Assembly (NCBI RefSeq): GCF_030813435.1
Contig: NZ_JAUSUG010000020.1
Location: 1 to 64,000 of the forward strand
DNA from: Evansella vedderi
Lineage (GTDB): Bacteria; Bacillota; Bacilli; Bacillales; Salisediminibacteriaceae
Length of the DNA: 64,000 nt
Reading direction: 5' to 3'
Made by a program: the position numbers and the translations under genes. Positions 7,005-16,244 of this stretch are shown in pieces (the stretch's first letter is position 1; each line of letters opens with the position of its first letter). Below the pieces are notes generated by a model. The model saw only the letters and a program-made list of their open reading frames with translations. It searched no databases and was not told the origin of the DNA.

Positions 7005-8738
7005 ATGTGGGAATTACTTATCGTAATGCTGGAGCGATTGGGTATTATCGTTGCCGTTGCGTTTATCATGACACGGTTTAAATTCATTCGCCATTTGATT
7101 GATAAGCGTGAAATTACTCGAGCACATAAGCTAAGTGTGATTATCATGTTTGGTTTATTTGGGATCCTCGGTACTTATACAGGGTTAACTGTAAATACGG
7201 AGCATGCTACGTATAGCAGGTGGGTTCTTGAATTGGGAGAAGGAGAGGCAATTGCTAATTCACGTGTGATAGGCATTGTCGTTGCAGGTCTTTTAGGAGG
7301 TTGGACCGTTGGACTTGGTGCAGGACTCATTGCAGGGGTTCACCGTTATTTACTAGGTGGTTTCACTGGTTTTTCTTGTGGACTTGCTGCAATAATTGCT
7401 GGATTGATAGCAGGCTATTTTTATAAAAGGAATCAAAATAATCGAATCATATCCTGGAAAACGGCTTTAGCAGTGGGAATGATTGCAGAGGCAGTGCAAA
7501 TGATTATTATCCTTTTGATTGCCCGACCATTTGATCAGGCATTAACTCTTGTTCAAAACATTGGAGTACCAATGGTTATTGCAAATGGAATTGGTACAGC
7601 CATTTTTATTTTAATTATTAGAAATATTTTTTATGAAGAAGAGAAAATGGGTTCCATTCAAGCACAAAAGGCATTAAAGCTAGCAGATTTAACATTAAAA
7701 TATTTGCGCAAAGGCTTAACGGAACAATCCGCTAAAGCAACTTGTGATATTTTGTTAAAAGAGACAAGGGTGGATGCTGTATCCTTAACGAATAGAGAAA
7801 GGATATTAGCTTTCAGTGGAATTGGTATGGGACATCATTTTGTGGACGAAGAAATTAAAACAGAGGCCACTAGAAGGGTACTGAAGCAAGGTGAACTTGT
7901 CATTGCAGAAGAAGGGGAAATTTTCTGTGGAACAAAAGAATGCCCTTTAAGTGCTGCAATTATTGCTCCGTTAAAAATCAAGGACGAGACCATCGGTACA
8001 TTAAAGTTTTACTTTCAATCTGAAGAAGATATGACACAAACGACCATTGAGCTTAGTAAGGGGTTATCTACAATACTAAGTCATCAACTGGAGTTGTCAG
8101 AAGTAGACAAACATTTAGAATTGGCAAAGCAAGCAGAAATTAAAGCATTGCAGGCACAAGTTAGTCCGCACTTTTTATTTAATGCATTAAATACAATCGT
8201 AGCTTTAATTCGTACGGATCCCATGAAAGCTAGAAAATTACTTATTTCCCTTTCCCATTATTTTAGACAAAATTTAGCGGGGACAAATACAACGGAAACA
8301 TCGCTTGAGGAAGAACTGAAGCATGTTCAGGCCTACTTACAAATTGAACAGGCACGTTTTTCAGATAAATTATCTGTAGAATATCTGGTAGAGGAAGAGG
8401 CTCTGCAGGCGAAGATTCCCCCTATGACATTACAGCCTATTGTTGAAAATGCCGTCAAGCATGGTATGAAACAATTACAAACAGACAGTGTTATCTCTAT
8501 TAAAATTGAACGGGAAGGGGAGTCTGTTCACATTTCCATATCCGATAATGGTAAGGGAATGTCTAAAGAACGCCTGAAAGAACTTGGTAAAGAAAAAGTG
8601 AAGTCTGAGACTGGAACAGGGATTGGTTTATCCAATGTAATCCGTCGTCTACAAATGATGTATGGTGAGGATAGACAAATTAAAATAGAAAGTAAAGAAG
8701 GGGAAGGGACTACCATTTCCTTTTCCATCCCCTTGTAA
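7005..8738 (+). CDS. lytS: LytS-family sensor histidine kinase
   Basis: A 577-residue kinase with an N-terminal multi-pass 5TM-5TMR_LYT domain (about residues 1-205), a GAF-like domain (about 225-360) and a LytS-type kinase core. The phosphoacceptor His lies in QAQVSPHFLFNALNT and the ATP-binding domain carries VENAVKHG and GTGIGLSNV. The Bacillus homologue (PftS) and the E. coli homologue BtsS respond to pyruvate. Here the kinase is followed by lytR after 16 bp and then by a CstA-family transporter, the same grouping as BtsS/BtsR/BtsT, so pyruvate or a similar small acid is the likely signal (inference). Confidence 0.93.
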   Translation: MWELLIVMLERLGIIVAVAFIMTRFKFIRHLIDKREITRAHKLSVIIMFGLFGILGTYTGLTVNTEHATYSRWVLELGEGEAIANSRVIGIVVAGLLGGWTVGLGAGLIAGVHRYLLGGFTGFSCGLAAIIAGLIAGYFYKRNQNNRIISWKTALAVGMIAEAVQMIIILLIARPFDQALTLVQNIGVPMVIANGIGTAIFILIIRNIFYEEEKMGSIQAQKALKLADLTLKYLRKGLTEQSAKATCDILLKETRVDAVSLTNRERILAFSGIGMGHHFVDEEIKTEATRRVLKQGELVIAEEGEIFCGTKECPLSAAIIAPLKIKDETIGTLKFYFQSEEDMTQTTIELSKGLSTILSHQLELSEVDKHLELAKQAEIKALQAQVSPHFLFNALNTIVALIRTDPMKARKLLISLSHYFRQNLAGTNTTETSLEEELKHVQAYLQIEQARFSDKLSVEYLVEEEALQAKIPPMTLQPIVENAVKHGMKQLQTDSVISIKIEREGESVHISISDNGKGMSKERLKELGKEKVKSETGTGIGLSNVIRRLQMMYGEDRQIKIESKEGEGTTISFSIPL

Positions 8739-8754
8739 TAGAGGTGCAAACATA

Positions 8755-9489
8755 ATGGAAACAAAAATTAGGACAGTGATAGTAGACGACGAACCACATG
8801 GTCGGGATGAGCTTAAGTTTTTACTTTCCGAATATAGAGAAATGGAGATAGTTGGTGAAGCAGAGTCAGGTGAAAAAGGGCTTGAGGTTATTATAAAAAA
8901 GGAACCAGATGTGGTATTCCTTGATATTGAAATGCCACAAATGTCTGGTATGGAGCTGGCTCAGTCTTTAAAAAATATGAAGAAGGTGCCCCTTATCATT
9001 TTTGCTACTGCTTACCCAGATTATGCTACTAAAGCCTTTCGGGTCCAAGCTTTAGATTATATTTTAAAGCCCTTTGACGAGGACCAATTAAAAGAAACAG
9101 TGGAGGTAGTAAAGGCAAGGTTAAATATTCAGGGAGCAGCTGGAAGGAGCGTAAGGAGAGGATCCAAGCTTGCTGTAGAGGATGATGGAAGAATCATCTA
9201 TCTATCACCTAATGAAATAACCTATTTATTTCGTGAAGAGAGGGAAACCATTATCTGTACGAAAGACCGTCAATATAGGGCAAAGTTACCTATAAAGGAT
9301 TTGGAAGTAAAATTAAATGGATATCCCTTTTTCAGGACACATAAAAGCTACTTAGTCAATCTTGAAAAGGTAGAGGAGCTTATTCCTTGGTTTAATGGTG
9401 CTTATCAAGTGAAGGTGGAAGGAAAAAAGGAAGAAATACCTGTGAGCAGAAACTATGTTAAAGAGCTTCGAGAACGTATGGAGTTATAA
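8755..9489 (+). CDS. lytR: LytR/LytT-family response regulator (LytTR DNA-binding domain)
   Basis: A 244-residue regulator with a receiver domain (DDE at the start, phosphoacceptor Asp in VVFLDIEMP, Lys in LKPF) and a C-terminal LytTR domain (about 145-244, with FFRTHKSYLVNL and VSRNYVKEL). LytTR proteins bind 9-bp direct repeats about 21 bp apart. Exactly such a pair lies just downstream, in front of cstA (9552-9581), so autoregulation or, more likely, activation of cstA is suggested. It is cotranscribed with lytS. Confidence 0.93.
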   Translation: METKIRTVIVDDEPHGRDELKFLLSEYREMEIVGEAESGEKGLEVIIKKEPDVVFLDIEMPQMSGMELAQSLKNMKKVPLIIFATAYPDYATKAFRVQALDYILKPFDEDQLKETVEVVKARLNIQGAAGRSVRRGSKLAVEDDGRIIYLSPNEITYLFREERETIICTKDRQYRAKLPIKDLEVKLNGYPFFRTHKSYLVNLEKVEELIPWFNGAYQVKVEGKKEEIPVSRNYVKELRERMEL

Positions 9490-9551
9490 ATCTTCATCTC
9501 ATCCCCCTAAAATGTAGAGGAAAAAGCACAACATCTTAAACGAAAATACTG

Positions 9552-9581
9552 ACATGTTAGGGGGATCTAACTACATGTTGT
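9552..9581 (+). promoter_or_regulatory. Putative LytR operator upstream of cstA
   Basis: ACATGTTAG (9552-9560) and ACATGTTGT (9573-9581) are direct repeats with a 21-bp period, the geometry of LytTR sites. A TGGACA at 9589 and TAAAAT at 9615 could be a weak activator-dependent promoter just downstream. A separate inverted repeat, ATCCCCCTAA at 9501-9510 and TTAGGGGGAT at 9557-9566, overlaps the first site. Confidence 0.6.
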
Positions 9582-9667
9582 CACAGAATGGACACAATTA
9601 AGTACTTTAAATGTTAAAATGAAAGCGTGTTCAAAAAGTACTTTATGTAGAAAGAGGTGCACTTACT

Positions 9668-11110
9668 ATGATTACATTTTTACTATCTATCGCACTATTA
9701 ATTGTAGCATATTTCACTTATGGAAAACTTATTGAAAAGATTTTTGGAGTTAAAGAGGCTAGGCCTACACCGGCATATAGTATGAAGGACGGTGTAGACT
9801 ATATTCCAATGGGAACAAATAGAAACTCTTTAATCCAGTTATTAAATATAGCAGGGGTTGGACCCATTTTCGGTCCGATCATGGGGGCACTTTATGGTCC
9901 TGTAGCATTTATATGGATTGTAGTAGGATGTATTTTTGCTGGAGCAGTTCATGATTATTTAACAGGTATGATTTCTATCCGCAATAAAGGGGCACACTTG
10001 CCTCAATTAGCTGGTAAGTTTTTAGGTAAAACGATGAAGCATATGGTAAATGCCATTGCCGTTCTTCTTTTACTCCTAGTTGGAACCGTTTTCGTAACGG
10101 CACCTGCTGGATTACTATTTAACTTAATGAATGGCTGGGTGGCATTAGGGGTTATTACAGGAGCAATTTTCGTTTACTATATCTTTGCAACATTACTTCC
10201 TGTTGACAAAATTATTGGAAGAGTTTACCCAATTTTAGGGGCACTATTAGTAATTAGTGCAATTGGTGTTGGTGTAATGCTGGTTGGTACAGGAGCTCCG
10301 ATTCCTGAATTAACATTACAAAACATGCACCCTGCTGGAGCAGCAATTTTCCCATTATTGATGATTACCATTGCATGTGGTGCCATTTCCGGGTTTCATG
10401 CAACGCAATCACCAATTATCTCTAGAACCATGCAAAATGAGAGAAATGGTCGTAAAGTGTTTTACGGTATGATGATTGTAGAAGGTATTATCGCTATGAT
10501 TTGGGCAGCAGCAGCTATGAGTCTTTTCTATGGAACAGATTTAAGCGAATTAATCGCAACTGGTGGTGCTGGTCTTGTTGTAAGTGAAGTTGCCTTTACT
10601 TTACTAGGTGCAATCGGTGGAACATTAGCGGTACTTGGGGTAATCGTTCTTCCAATTACTTCTGGTGACACTGCATTCCGATCCGCTCGAATGATCATTG
10701 CTGATTATATAAAATTACCACAATTGAAAGTAGCTAGTCGTTTATGGATTGCATTACCATTATTCGCGATTTCCTTTGTGTTAACAAATATGGACTTTAC
10801 ACTTCTTTGGAGATATTTCGGAGTGACAAATGCAGCTATTAGTGCCATTGCTTTATTCGTGGGAGCCATGTACTTGGCAATACAATATAAGTTTCACTGG
10901 GTGGCCTCTATTCCAGCGACATTTATGACAATGGTTTCCCTAACATTTATTCTTAATGCGCCGATTGGATTTGGTTTACCAATGATAACGTCTTACATTG
11001 GTGCAGCAGTTGGGACGATCATTATCCTTGTATTGTTTGCATATAAGGTAAAACTAAATCGTGCAGAAACTAATTTTAAAATTGATGAGGATGTTTCTAA
11101 AGCAGCGTAA
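9668..11110 (+). CDS. cstA: CstA-family transporter (pyruvate/peptide type)
   Basis: A 480-residue carbon-starvation-protein-A family membrane protein with about 13 membrane segments. Typical stretches are NRNSLIQLLNIAGVGPIFGPIMGALYGP near the N-terminus, FHATQSPIISRTM in the middle and ITSGDTAFRSARMI. E. coli CstA (about 700 aa) and BtsT transport pyruvate; this shorter form is common in Gram-positive bacteria. It lies 178 bp after lytR with its own promoter region and a LytTR-type operator, so it is the probable target of LytSR. RBS AGAGGTG, ATG start. Confidence 0.92.
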   Translation: MITFLLSIALLIVAYFTYGKLIEKIFGVKEARPTPAYSMKDGVDYIPMGTNRNSLIQLLNIAGVGPIFGPIMGALYGPVAFIWIVVGCIFAGAVHDYLTGMISIRNKGAHLPQLAGKFLGKTMKHMVNAIAVLLLLLVGTVFVTAPAGLLFNLMNGWVALGVITGAIFVYYIFATLLPVDKIIGRVYPILGALLVISAIGVGVMLVGTGAPIPELTLQNMHPAGAAIFPLLMITIACGAISGFHATQSPIISRTMQNERNGRKVFYGMMIVEGIIAMIWAAAAMSLFYGTDLSELIATGGAGLVVSEVAFTLLGAIGGTLAVLGVIVLPITSGDTAFRSARMIIADYIKLPQLKVASRLWIALPLFAISFVLTNMDFTLLWRYFGVTNAAISAIALFVGAMYLAIQYKFHWVASIPATFMTMVSLTFILNAPIGFGLPMITSYIGAAVGTIIILVLFAYKVKLNRAETNFKIDEDVSKAA

Positions 11111-11132
11111 TAATTATTACGAGAATAACTAT

Positions 11133-11213
11133 GGCTTGGTTCCGCTACTGGCGGACGCTCTCCGCTTCTCCAAGCTTTAAAAAAAGCATTAAAGTTAACG
11201 AAAACAGCCTAAT
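11133..11213 (-). repeat. R3 intergenic repeat, copy 2 (reverse)
   Basis: The reverse complement reads AAGCTTGGAGAAGCGGAGAGC and matches the R3 copy at 5851 over most of its length. It lies between cstA and its terminator. The rest of the 375-bp cstA-plsY gap is AT-rich and shows nothing else recognisable. Confidence 0.75.
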
Positions 11214-11224
11214 AAAAAAAGGAG

Positions 11225-11254
11225 CCTGTGCCCAGATTGGGTGCAGGTTTTTTT
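11225..11254 (+). terminator. Terminator after cstA
   Basis: CCTGTGCCCA and TGGGTGCAGG form a 10-bp stem with two G-U pairs, followed by seven T. Confidence 0.85.
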
Positions 11255-11485
11255 GGAATAGTTACAAAAAATACCGCTTTCCTAAATAAGATAAAGTAGC
11301 CAACCTGTGTTACAATGAATATATTATAAATAATTCATTAATTATAGATGGATATGGCCGATATTTTCTACATTTATTTTTACATTTTCATGAACATTTT
11401 TTGAAAAAAAACTACTTATATTGGCATGTTCTCATATATAATTAAATCTATAACACTGAATTTGTAGTTCCAAGGGGTGATTAAA

Positions 11486-12139
11486 CTGAGTAGTTATTAT
11501 ATTATCCTGCTTGCTTATATAATTGGGTCTATACCATTTGCATTGATTGTTGGTAAATTAAAGTACGGTGCAGACGTCCGGAACTTTGGTAGTGGTAATC
11601 TTGGTGCTTCCAACAGTGCCCTTGTTTTAGGAAAAAAAGCCGGTGCTCTCGTGTTATTTGGGGATGTGAGTAAAGGGGCATTAGCCATGTCACTTCCCAT
11701 CATTTTTCAAGCGGAAGTAAATCCAGCTCTTTTAGGAATGGCAGTTGTATTAGGGCATTGTTTCCCAATCTTTGCTGGTTTTCGAGGTGGTAAAGCGGTT
11801 GCTCCAACGGCAGGAGCTCTTATTTTTTACAGTCCTTTACTGTTTCTGGTTGGATATTTGACATTCTTTTTCGTAATCTTATTAACAAAATACGTATTTA
11901 TGGGATCTCTTTCCATTGGAGTGGTCCTAACGGCATATACAGCCTACACAGGTGAAATGGCCGTGGCGTTATTATTTGCAGCATTTTCATTATTTATGGT
12001 TTATTTACATCGAAAAAATATTATAAACTATTTTGCGAACAAAGAAGTGAAAATAACAGATAAAAGAATTAAAGATTACCAGGAAAAGATAAAAGAAGAG
12101 CTTTCAAGAGATATTGTAAAACAAGATTCAGGTGCTTAA
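11486..12139 (+). CDS. plsY: Acyl-phosphate glycerol-3-phosphate acyltransferase PlsY
   Basis: PlsY transfers an acyl group from acyl-phosphate to glycerol-3-phosphate, the first step of phospholipid synthesis, in the membrane. The product has the three conserved motifs: IGSIPFALIVGKL with GSGNLGASN, the loop GHCFPIFAGFRGGKAVA, and a C-terminal membrane segment. The best start is CTG at 11486: AAGGGGTGAT at 11472-11481 is ideally spaced for it, and this start aligns with the N-terminus of B. subtilis PlsY. The alternative GTG 11477 lies inside the ribosome binding site. The CTG start gives 217 residues. Confidence 0.9.
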   Translation: MSSYYIILLAYIIGSIPFALIVGKLKYGADVRNFGSGNLGASNSALVLGKKAGALVLFGDVSKGALAMSLPIIFQAEVNPALLGMAVVLGHCFPIFAGFRGGKAVAPTAGALIFYSPLLFLVGYLTFFFVILLTKYVFMGSLSIGVVLTAYTAYTGEMAVALLFAAFSLFMVYLHRKNIINYFANKEVKITDKRIKDYQEKIKEELSRDIVKQDSGA

Positions 12140-12153
12140 AATAAACTTTTTAC

Positions 12154-12200
12154 AGAGGGTGATTTCAAAGGATATGTTTTTTTCTTTGGAGTCACCCTCT
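12154..12200 (+). terminator. Hairpin after plsY
   Basis: AGAGGGTGA and TCACCCTCT form the outer stem, with additional pairing inside. No strong T-run follows, so termination is probable but not certain. Confidence 0.5.
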
Positions 12201-12237
12201 TGTATTAATATATAATTTAACTTGAGGGGGAGATAAT

Positions 12238-12732
12238 ATGGGACAAGATCGAATTGCCGTACTATTGTATGGAACTCATCATTGGCGAAAGGGAATTTTG
12301 ATAAAAGCCTTAGGTATGCTAGATACTAGGTTTTCTTATTTTAAAGATGTGCCAATAGATTGGATATCTAAGCTAAGTAATGAGGAAATACCAGTAATAC
12401 ATATTGAAAACCTAAGTGAAATAAACGAAATAGGAGAGAAATTACCTTATAAAGTAATAAGGGTTTTTATATGGGAGCCAATAGAGGTATTGGAAAAGAG
12501 ATTGGATAAGCTTTATCCAGATGACCCAGAAGTAGTAAAGCATCATATGGAAAAGGCAAAAGAGGAATTACTACATTTAAGTCAAGAAAATATAAGCAAT
12601 CTTTTTGATCAAGTAGTACAAGATGATAAGTCACCAGTGGATACTGGACTGGAATTAATTTACAACCTAGAGGAGCGTTCAGGCTTTCAAGACGACTTAA
12701 TAACATTTAACGCTTATATCCACAGGTTATAG
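12238..12732 (+). CDS. Hypothetical protein, 164 aa
   Basis: I do not recognise this protein. It is soluble, slightly acidic and lacks a signal peptide. The stretch YKVIRVFIWEPIEVLEKRLDKLY followed by a helical KAKEELLHL segment resembles the core strand and lid region of nucleoside-monophosphate kinases, but the N-terminus (AVLLYGTHHWRKG) has no P-loop. RBS GAGGGGGAG precedes ATG 12238. It sits between plsY and a lipoprotein gene, both on the same strand. Confidence 0.75.
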   Translation: MGQDRIAVLLYGTHHWRKGILIKALGMLDTRFSYFKDVPIDWISKLSNEEIPVIHIENLSEINEIGEKLPYKVIRVFIWEPIEVLEKRLDKLYPDDPEVVKHHMEKAKEELLHLSQENISNLFDQVVQDDKSPVDTGLELIYNLEERSGFQDDLITFNAYIHRL

Positions 12733-12846
12733 AATCAGTTTTATAGTTATGTTAAGACATGGAAATGACCTTGCCTTTTATACAACTAGAAACGGACTAG
12801 TGTGTAATTATTCTTCAAAATACGAATAGTCAAGGGAGAGGGTGAA

Positions 12847-13671
12847 ATGAAAGGAAAAGGGCTTTCTATTATACTCTTTTTTATTATCGTGTTAGGTTGT
12901 ACCCCCGATGATCAAGATACTGTGAAAAATATTATTGAAGGGAAAAATATAGGAGCTAGCTATTCTATGAATCTCTTAACCATCTTTGTAGAAGATAATG
13001 TAGCTGGTGACAACTTAATTAGAGTTAATCCAATCCGTTTTGACGCGTCTGAATACGAAGTAGAAGCTTATAAAATAATTGTCACAAAGGAAACAAAGAT
13101 TATTCTGGATGAAACTGGGGAGGAAATTTCATTTACTGATTCCAATTTAGCTTCTAAGCGTGTAAATTCCGTAGAAGTTAAGGTAGAGGAGGATTTTACA
13201 AGGGAGGTTTCTCATAATCGGCATAACTACATTACGTTTGATAGGGGATTCCTCCCAATCTATCGAGCGAAAGAAATACGTATTTTACCAAACCCTGTCG
13301 AAAATTTTCTGTATTTTATGACAACTTTTATTCCTTACCCACATGAAGATGGGTACGCTGTTTTTCTTGCTGGTGATCCTAATAGTGAGGAAGTGCAATT
13401 CTTTGATTTTTATCAAGCAAATCAAGCCTTAAATACTTTCCAAACATCCTCCAGAAGGATTAGTTTAATTAATAGTAATCAATATATGATACACAGCAAT
13501 GATCTTGGCAGAGGGGCTACATTACAATATTTAATTGATGAGTTTGAGCTTCCGGAGGAATATTCTGCACAGCATTTATATTTTGTATTTAACCATGGTG
13601 GTTTAGTAACTCATACGACGGATTGGGAGGAAGTGCTTCAGTACTTTCAAGCTAAGTACATATATAATTAA
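12847..13671 (+). CDS. Putative lipoprotein of unknown function
   Basis: A 274-residue protein with a lipoprotein signal peptide: KGKG, a hydrophobic core and lipobox VLGC, giving lipidation at about Cys18. The mature part is acidic, beta-rich and without recognised domains; a GerMN-like fold is possible but not demonstrable by eye. It has its own RBS (GGGAGAGGGTG before ATG 12847). It ends 86 bp before the nhaC-like gene. Confidence 0.75.
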   Translation: MKGKGLSIILFFIIVLGCTPDDQDTVKNIIEGKNIGASYSMNLLTIFVEDNVAGDNLIRVNPIRFDASEYEVEAYKIIVTKETKIILDETGEEISFTDSNLASKRVNSVEVKVEEDFTREVSHNRHNYITFDRGFLPIYRAKEIRILPNPVENFLYFMTTFIPYPHEDGYAVFLAGDPNSEEVQFFDFYQANQALNTFQTSSRRISLINSNQYMIHSNDLGRGATLQYLIDEFELPEEYSAQHLYFVFNHGGLVTHTTDWEEVLQYFQAKYIYN

Positions 13672-13757
13672 TATTAATAGCGATTTTTATCCCCCTTTTC
13701 CGTCCTTACTCCCTGAATCTGTTATAATTAATCGGGAGTAGTAAAGGGGGATATTAT

Positions 13758-15083
13758 ATGACAACTAGATTTTCCCTACAAGAAGTTATCCTAATTTTTA
13801 CCGTAACCATAGCTTGTCTAATGGTTGCTATTTCTTTTGATTGGCCTCTTTTTCTTGCAATGATTCCAGGACTTCTTTTACTTTCCTACACAGGAATGAA
13901 ACATGGATATAAAGGAAGGGACTTTCTCCAATCTTCAATGGAGGGATTAAGGAGAAACAGGAACGTTGCATGGTTATTATTTTACATTGGAATACTGCTG
14001 CCAACCTGGCATTTCTCCAATACGATAAATGATGTAAATGCCCTTTTCCTTTCTTTCATATCTCCCGCGTTCTTTTTTACAATAGCGTTTCTAATTGCTG
14101 TGATGATGTCTATGATTGTTGGTTCTGCTATTGCTACATTAAGTATCGTTGGAGTTCCAATGATGGCAGCAGGGGAACAGCTGGGGTTACCAGTTGCAGT
14201 GGTTGCAGGTGCTCTAGTATCAGGTGGATTTGTTGGAGATCGTTCCTCACCTATTTCCAGCTCCTTTCAGCTTTTACGAATGTCCACGGAAATAGACACC
14301 CGCACTCATTTTCGAACGATAGCTCCAACGATGATAGCTGGGATTATTATTACATCTACGCTATTTCTTGTTTTAGACTTTATCATTCCAAAAAGTAATT
14401 CCGCCCCTATTACTACGTTCCCTTCTCAAGATTTACAGTTTGGATCTATATTAATATCCTTGTTGCCACCACTAGTGCTTCTATTAATGATCCTTTTAGG
14501 GCAAGAAATGAAGTTATCCTTTACGCTGGGCATCGGAACAGGGGTTATTATTCTATTGGTACGTGGGATTGGAATAAGTGAATGGTTGGAAGGTCTTATT
14601 TATGGAGTTGCCTCCTTAAATGGTGTTCTAGATATGCTTCCATTTGTATTTTTTATCTTAATTGTTGGGGCCTATTGCCAGATCATGGAGGATACAAGAA
14701 TGGCTCAACCTTACATAGAAAAGATTTTCACAAACAGGAATTCTTTAAAGAAAAATACAGCAAAATCCATAGGTGTAGCAGCGGGAATATCTTTGATTTC
14801 ACCAAATCAATCGTTCCCAATCATTTTAACTGCCAGAACCCTTCTTCCTTTTTGGAATTTACACTTTTCGAAACAGCATTTGTCCCGGATCCTAGCAGAT
14901 TCTACTGTAATGTTTGCTGGGCTAGTTCCATGGAGCTTATTGGCCATCCTTTGCAGTACAATTCTAGGGGTACCAGTACTTAGCTATGGGCCATTTGCCA
15001 TTTTTCTTCTTGCTATGCCACTCATTACGTGGATTTATTCCACTGTTGTGACGGAGCGGGAGCCAATGAAAAAAGCAGGATAA
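13758..15083 (+). CDS. NhaC-family Na+/H+ antiporter
   Basis: A 441-residue membrane protein with about 11 membrane segments. The family signature is seen in GALVSGGFVGDRSSPISSS (about residues 152-171), the position of the conserved acidic residue in NhaC antiporters, and again in the SPNQSFP repeat of the second half. NhaC proteins exchange Na+ or a carboxylate for protons; some relatives (MleN) exchange malate and lactate. The next gene, a 2-hydroxyacid dehydrogenase, starts 20 bp after the stop, so a carboxylate-linked role is possible. RBS AAAGGGGG. Confidence 0.87.
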   Translation: MTTRFSLQEVILIFTVTIACLMVAISFDWPLFLAMIPGLLLLSYTGMKHGYKGRDFLQSSMEGLRRNRNVAWLLFYIGILLPTWHFSNTINDVNALFLSFISPAFFFTIAFLIAVMMSMIVGSAIATLSIVGVPMMAAGEQLGLPVAVVAGALVSGGFVGDRSSPISSSFQLLRMSTEIDTRTHFRTIAPTMIAGIIITSTLFLVLDFIIPKSNSAPITTFPSQDLQFGSILISLLPPLVLLLMILLGQEMKLSFTLGIGTGVIILLVRGIGISEWLEGLIYGVASLNGVLDMLPFVFFILIVGAYCQIMEDTRMAQPYIEKIFTNRNSLKKNTAKSIGVAAGISLISPNQSFPIILTARTLLPFWNLHFSKQHLSRILADSTVMFAGLVPWSLLAILCSTILGVPVLSYGPFAIFLLAMPLITWIYSTVVTEREPMKKAG

Positions 15084-15103
15084 ATCAACGAGGAGAGATA
15101 TTT

Positions 15104-16048
15104 ATGGAAATAAAACATATTTTGATTGTCAGTCCCATGCACAAGGAGATAGAGGCCTTATTAAAAACAAAGAATGTACCGATGGATAAGGAATTTCGTT
15201 TCCACACGGAGGAAACAGTGACAGAACAAGACTATGATTGGGCTGATACCTTTGTTTCTTTCAAACGTCCAGCAAATTTTAGGTTCGGAAATATTAAGTG
15301 GGTTCACTCCTTTGGTGCTGGAGTAGATAAAATAATGAAGAATATTCAGTGGAAAGAAGATGTATTGTTAACAAGGACGATCTGTTCCTTCGGGGAAAAA
15401 ATAAGTGAATACGCCTTAAGTCATTTATTAAGGGATCTTCAGAATCATGATAAATATACGGATATGCAAGAAAATAAAATATGGAAAGAAGTAGCTCCAA
15501 TACCAATGAAGGAAAAAAAGGTCGTTGTTTTTGGTACAGGTGTGATTGGTCAAGAGGTTGCCAGAAGCCTTTCCTTTTTTGGTGTAAACGTGTATGGAGT
15601 ATCCTTAAGTGGTAAACAAAAGGAGTATTTTAAAGAAGTTTATTCGTCTGAAGGGGAGGGTTATTATCAAGCGATATCCGCTGCTGACTATGTAATAAAT
15701 ACCATGCCTTTAACGAAAATAACGGAAGGTATCTTTAATCGAGCTTTCTTTAACGCTTTAGAAAATGCTTTTTTTATTAATGTAGGCCGTGGGGAATCGG
15801 TTGATAATGGGGCCCTTCTTGAAGCCTTGGACAAAGGGCGTGTAAGAAAGGCTGTTTTAGATGTATTTCCTGAGGAACCATTACCAAAAGAGGATGTCTT
15901 TTGGACTCACCCTAAAGTGATGGTGACACCACATATCTCTGCTCTCACAACAGCAGAAGATGGATTAGATTGCTTCTTAGATACATTAACAAATATAGAA
16001 AATGATAATGAAATTCCAAATTTAGTTGATTTAAAGAAGGGATTTTAA
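15104..16048 (+). CDS. D-isomer-specific 2-hydroxyacid dehydrogenase
   Basis: A 314-residue NAD(P)-dependent enzyme that interconverts 2-keto acids and D-2-hydroxy acids. The Rossmann motif is GTGVIG (about residue 137-142) and the catalytic Arg lies in VGRGES; the C-terminal PHIS carries the catalytic His. The lid region is divergent, so the substrate is open. The start is ATG 15104, with AACGAGGAG at good spacing; a longer frame from 15029 overlaps the nhaC-like gene. It probably forms an operon with that gene. A related enzyme lies at 57277-58239. Confidence 0.88.
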   Translation: MEIKHILIVSPMHKEIEALLKTKNVPMDKEFRFHTEETVTEQDYDWADTFVSFKRPANFRFGNIKWVHSFGAGVDKIMKNIQWKEDVLLTRTICSFGEKISEYALSHLLRDLQNHDKYTDMQENKIWKEVAPIPMKEKKVVVFGTGVIGQEVARSLSFFGVNVYGVSLSGKQKEYFKEVYSSEGEGYYQAISAADYVINTMPLTKITEGIFNRAFFNALENAFFINVGRGESVDNGALLEALDKGRVRKAVLDVFPEEPLPKEDVFWTHPKVMVTPHISALTTAEDGLDCFLDTLTNIENDNEIPNLVDLKKGF

Positions 16049-16053
16049 TTTTA

Positions 16054-16091
16054 CTAAAAGGGGAACGCTGCTTAAGCAGCGTTCCCCTTAG
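16054..16091 (+). terminator. Terminator-like hairpin
   Basis: AAGGGGAACGCTGC and GCAGCGTTCCCCTT form a perfect 14-bp stem with a TTAA loop after the dehydrogenase. There is no T-run afterwards. Confidence 0.65.
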
Positions 16092-16244
16092 TGTTGTAAT
16101 TATAGGATAAATAGCACTAACTACTTTTTAGATTCTAAAAATAAAGTTACAAACCATTAATCTTTTGTTTTTTATCAATAGGACTTATTTTGGGAGCATA
16201 TATTTTAAAAAATATTTTAAACCTTTTTCAAAGAAGAGGTGATT

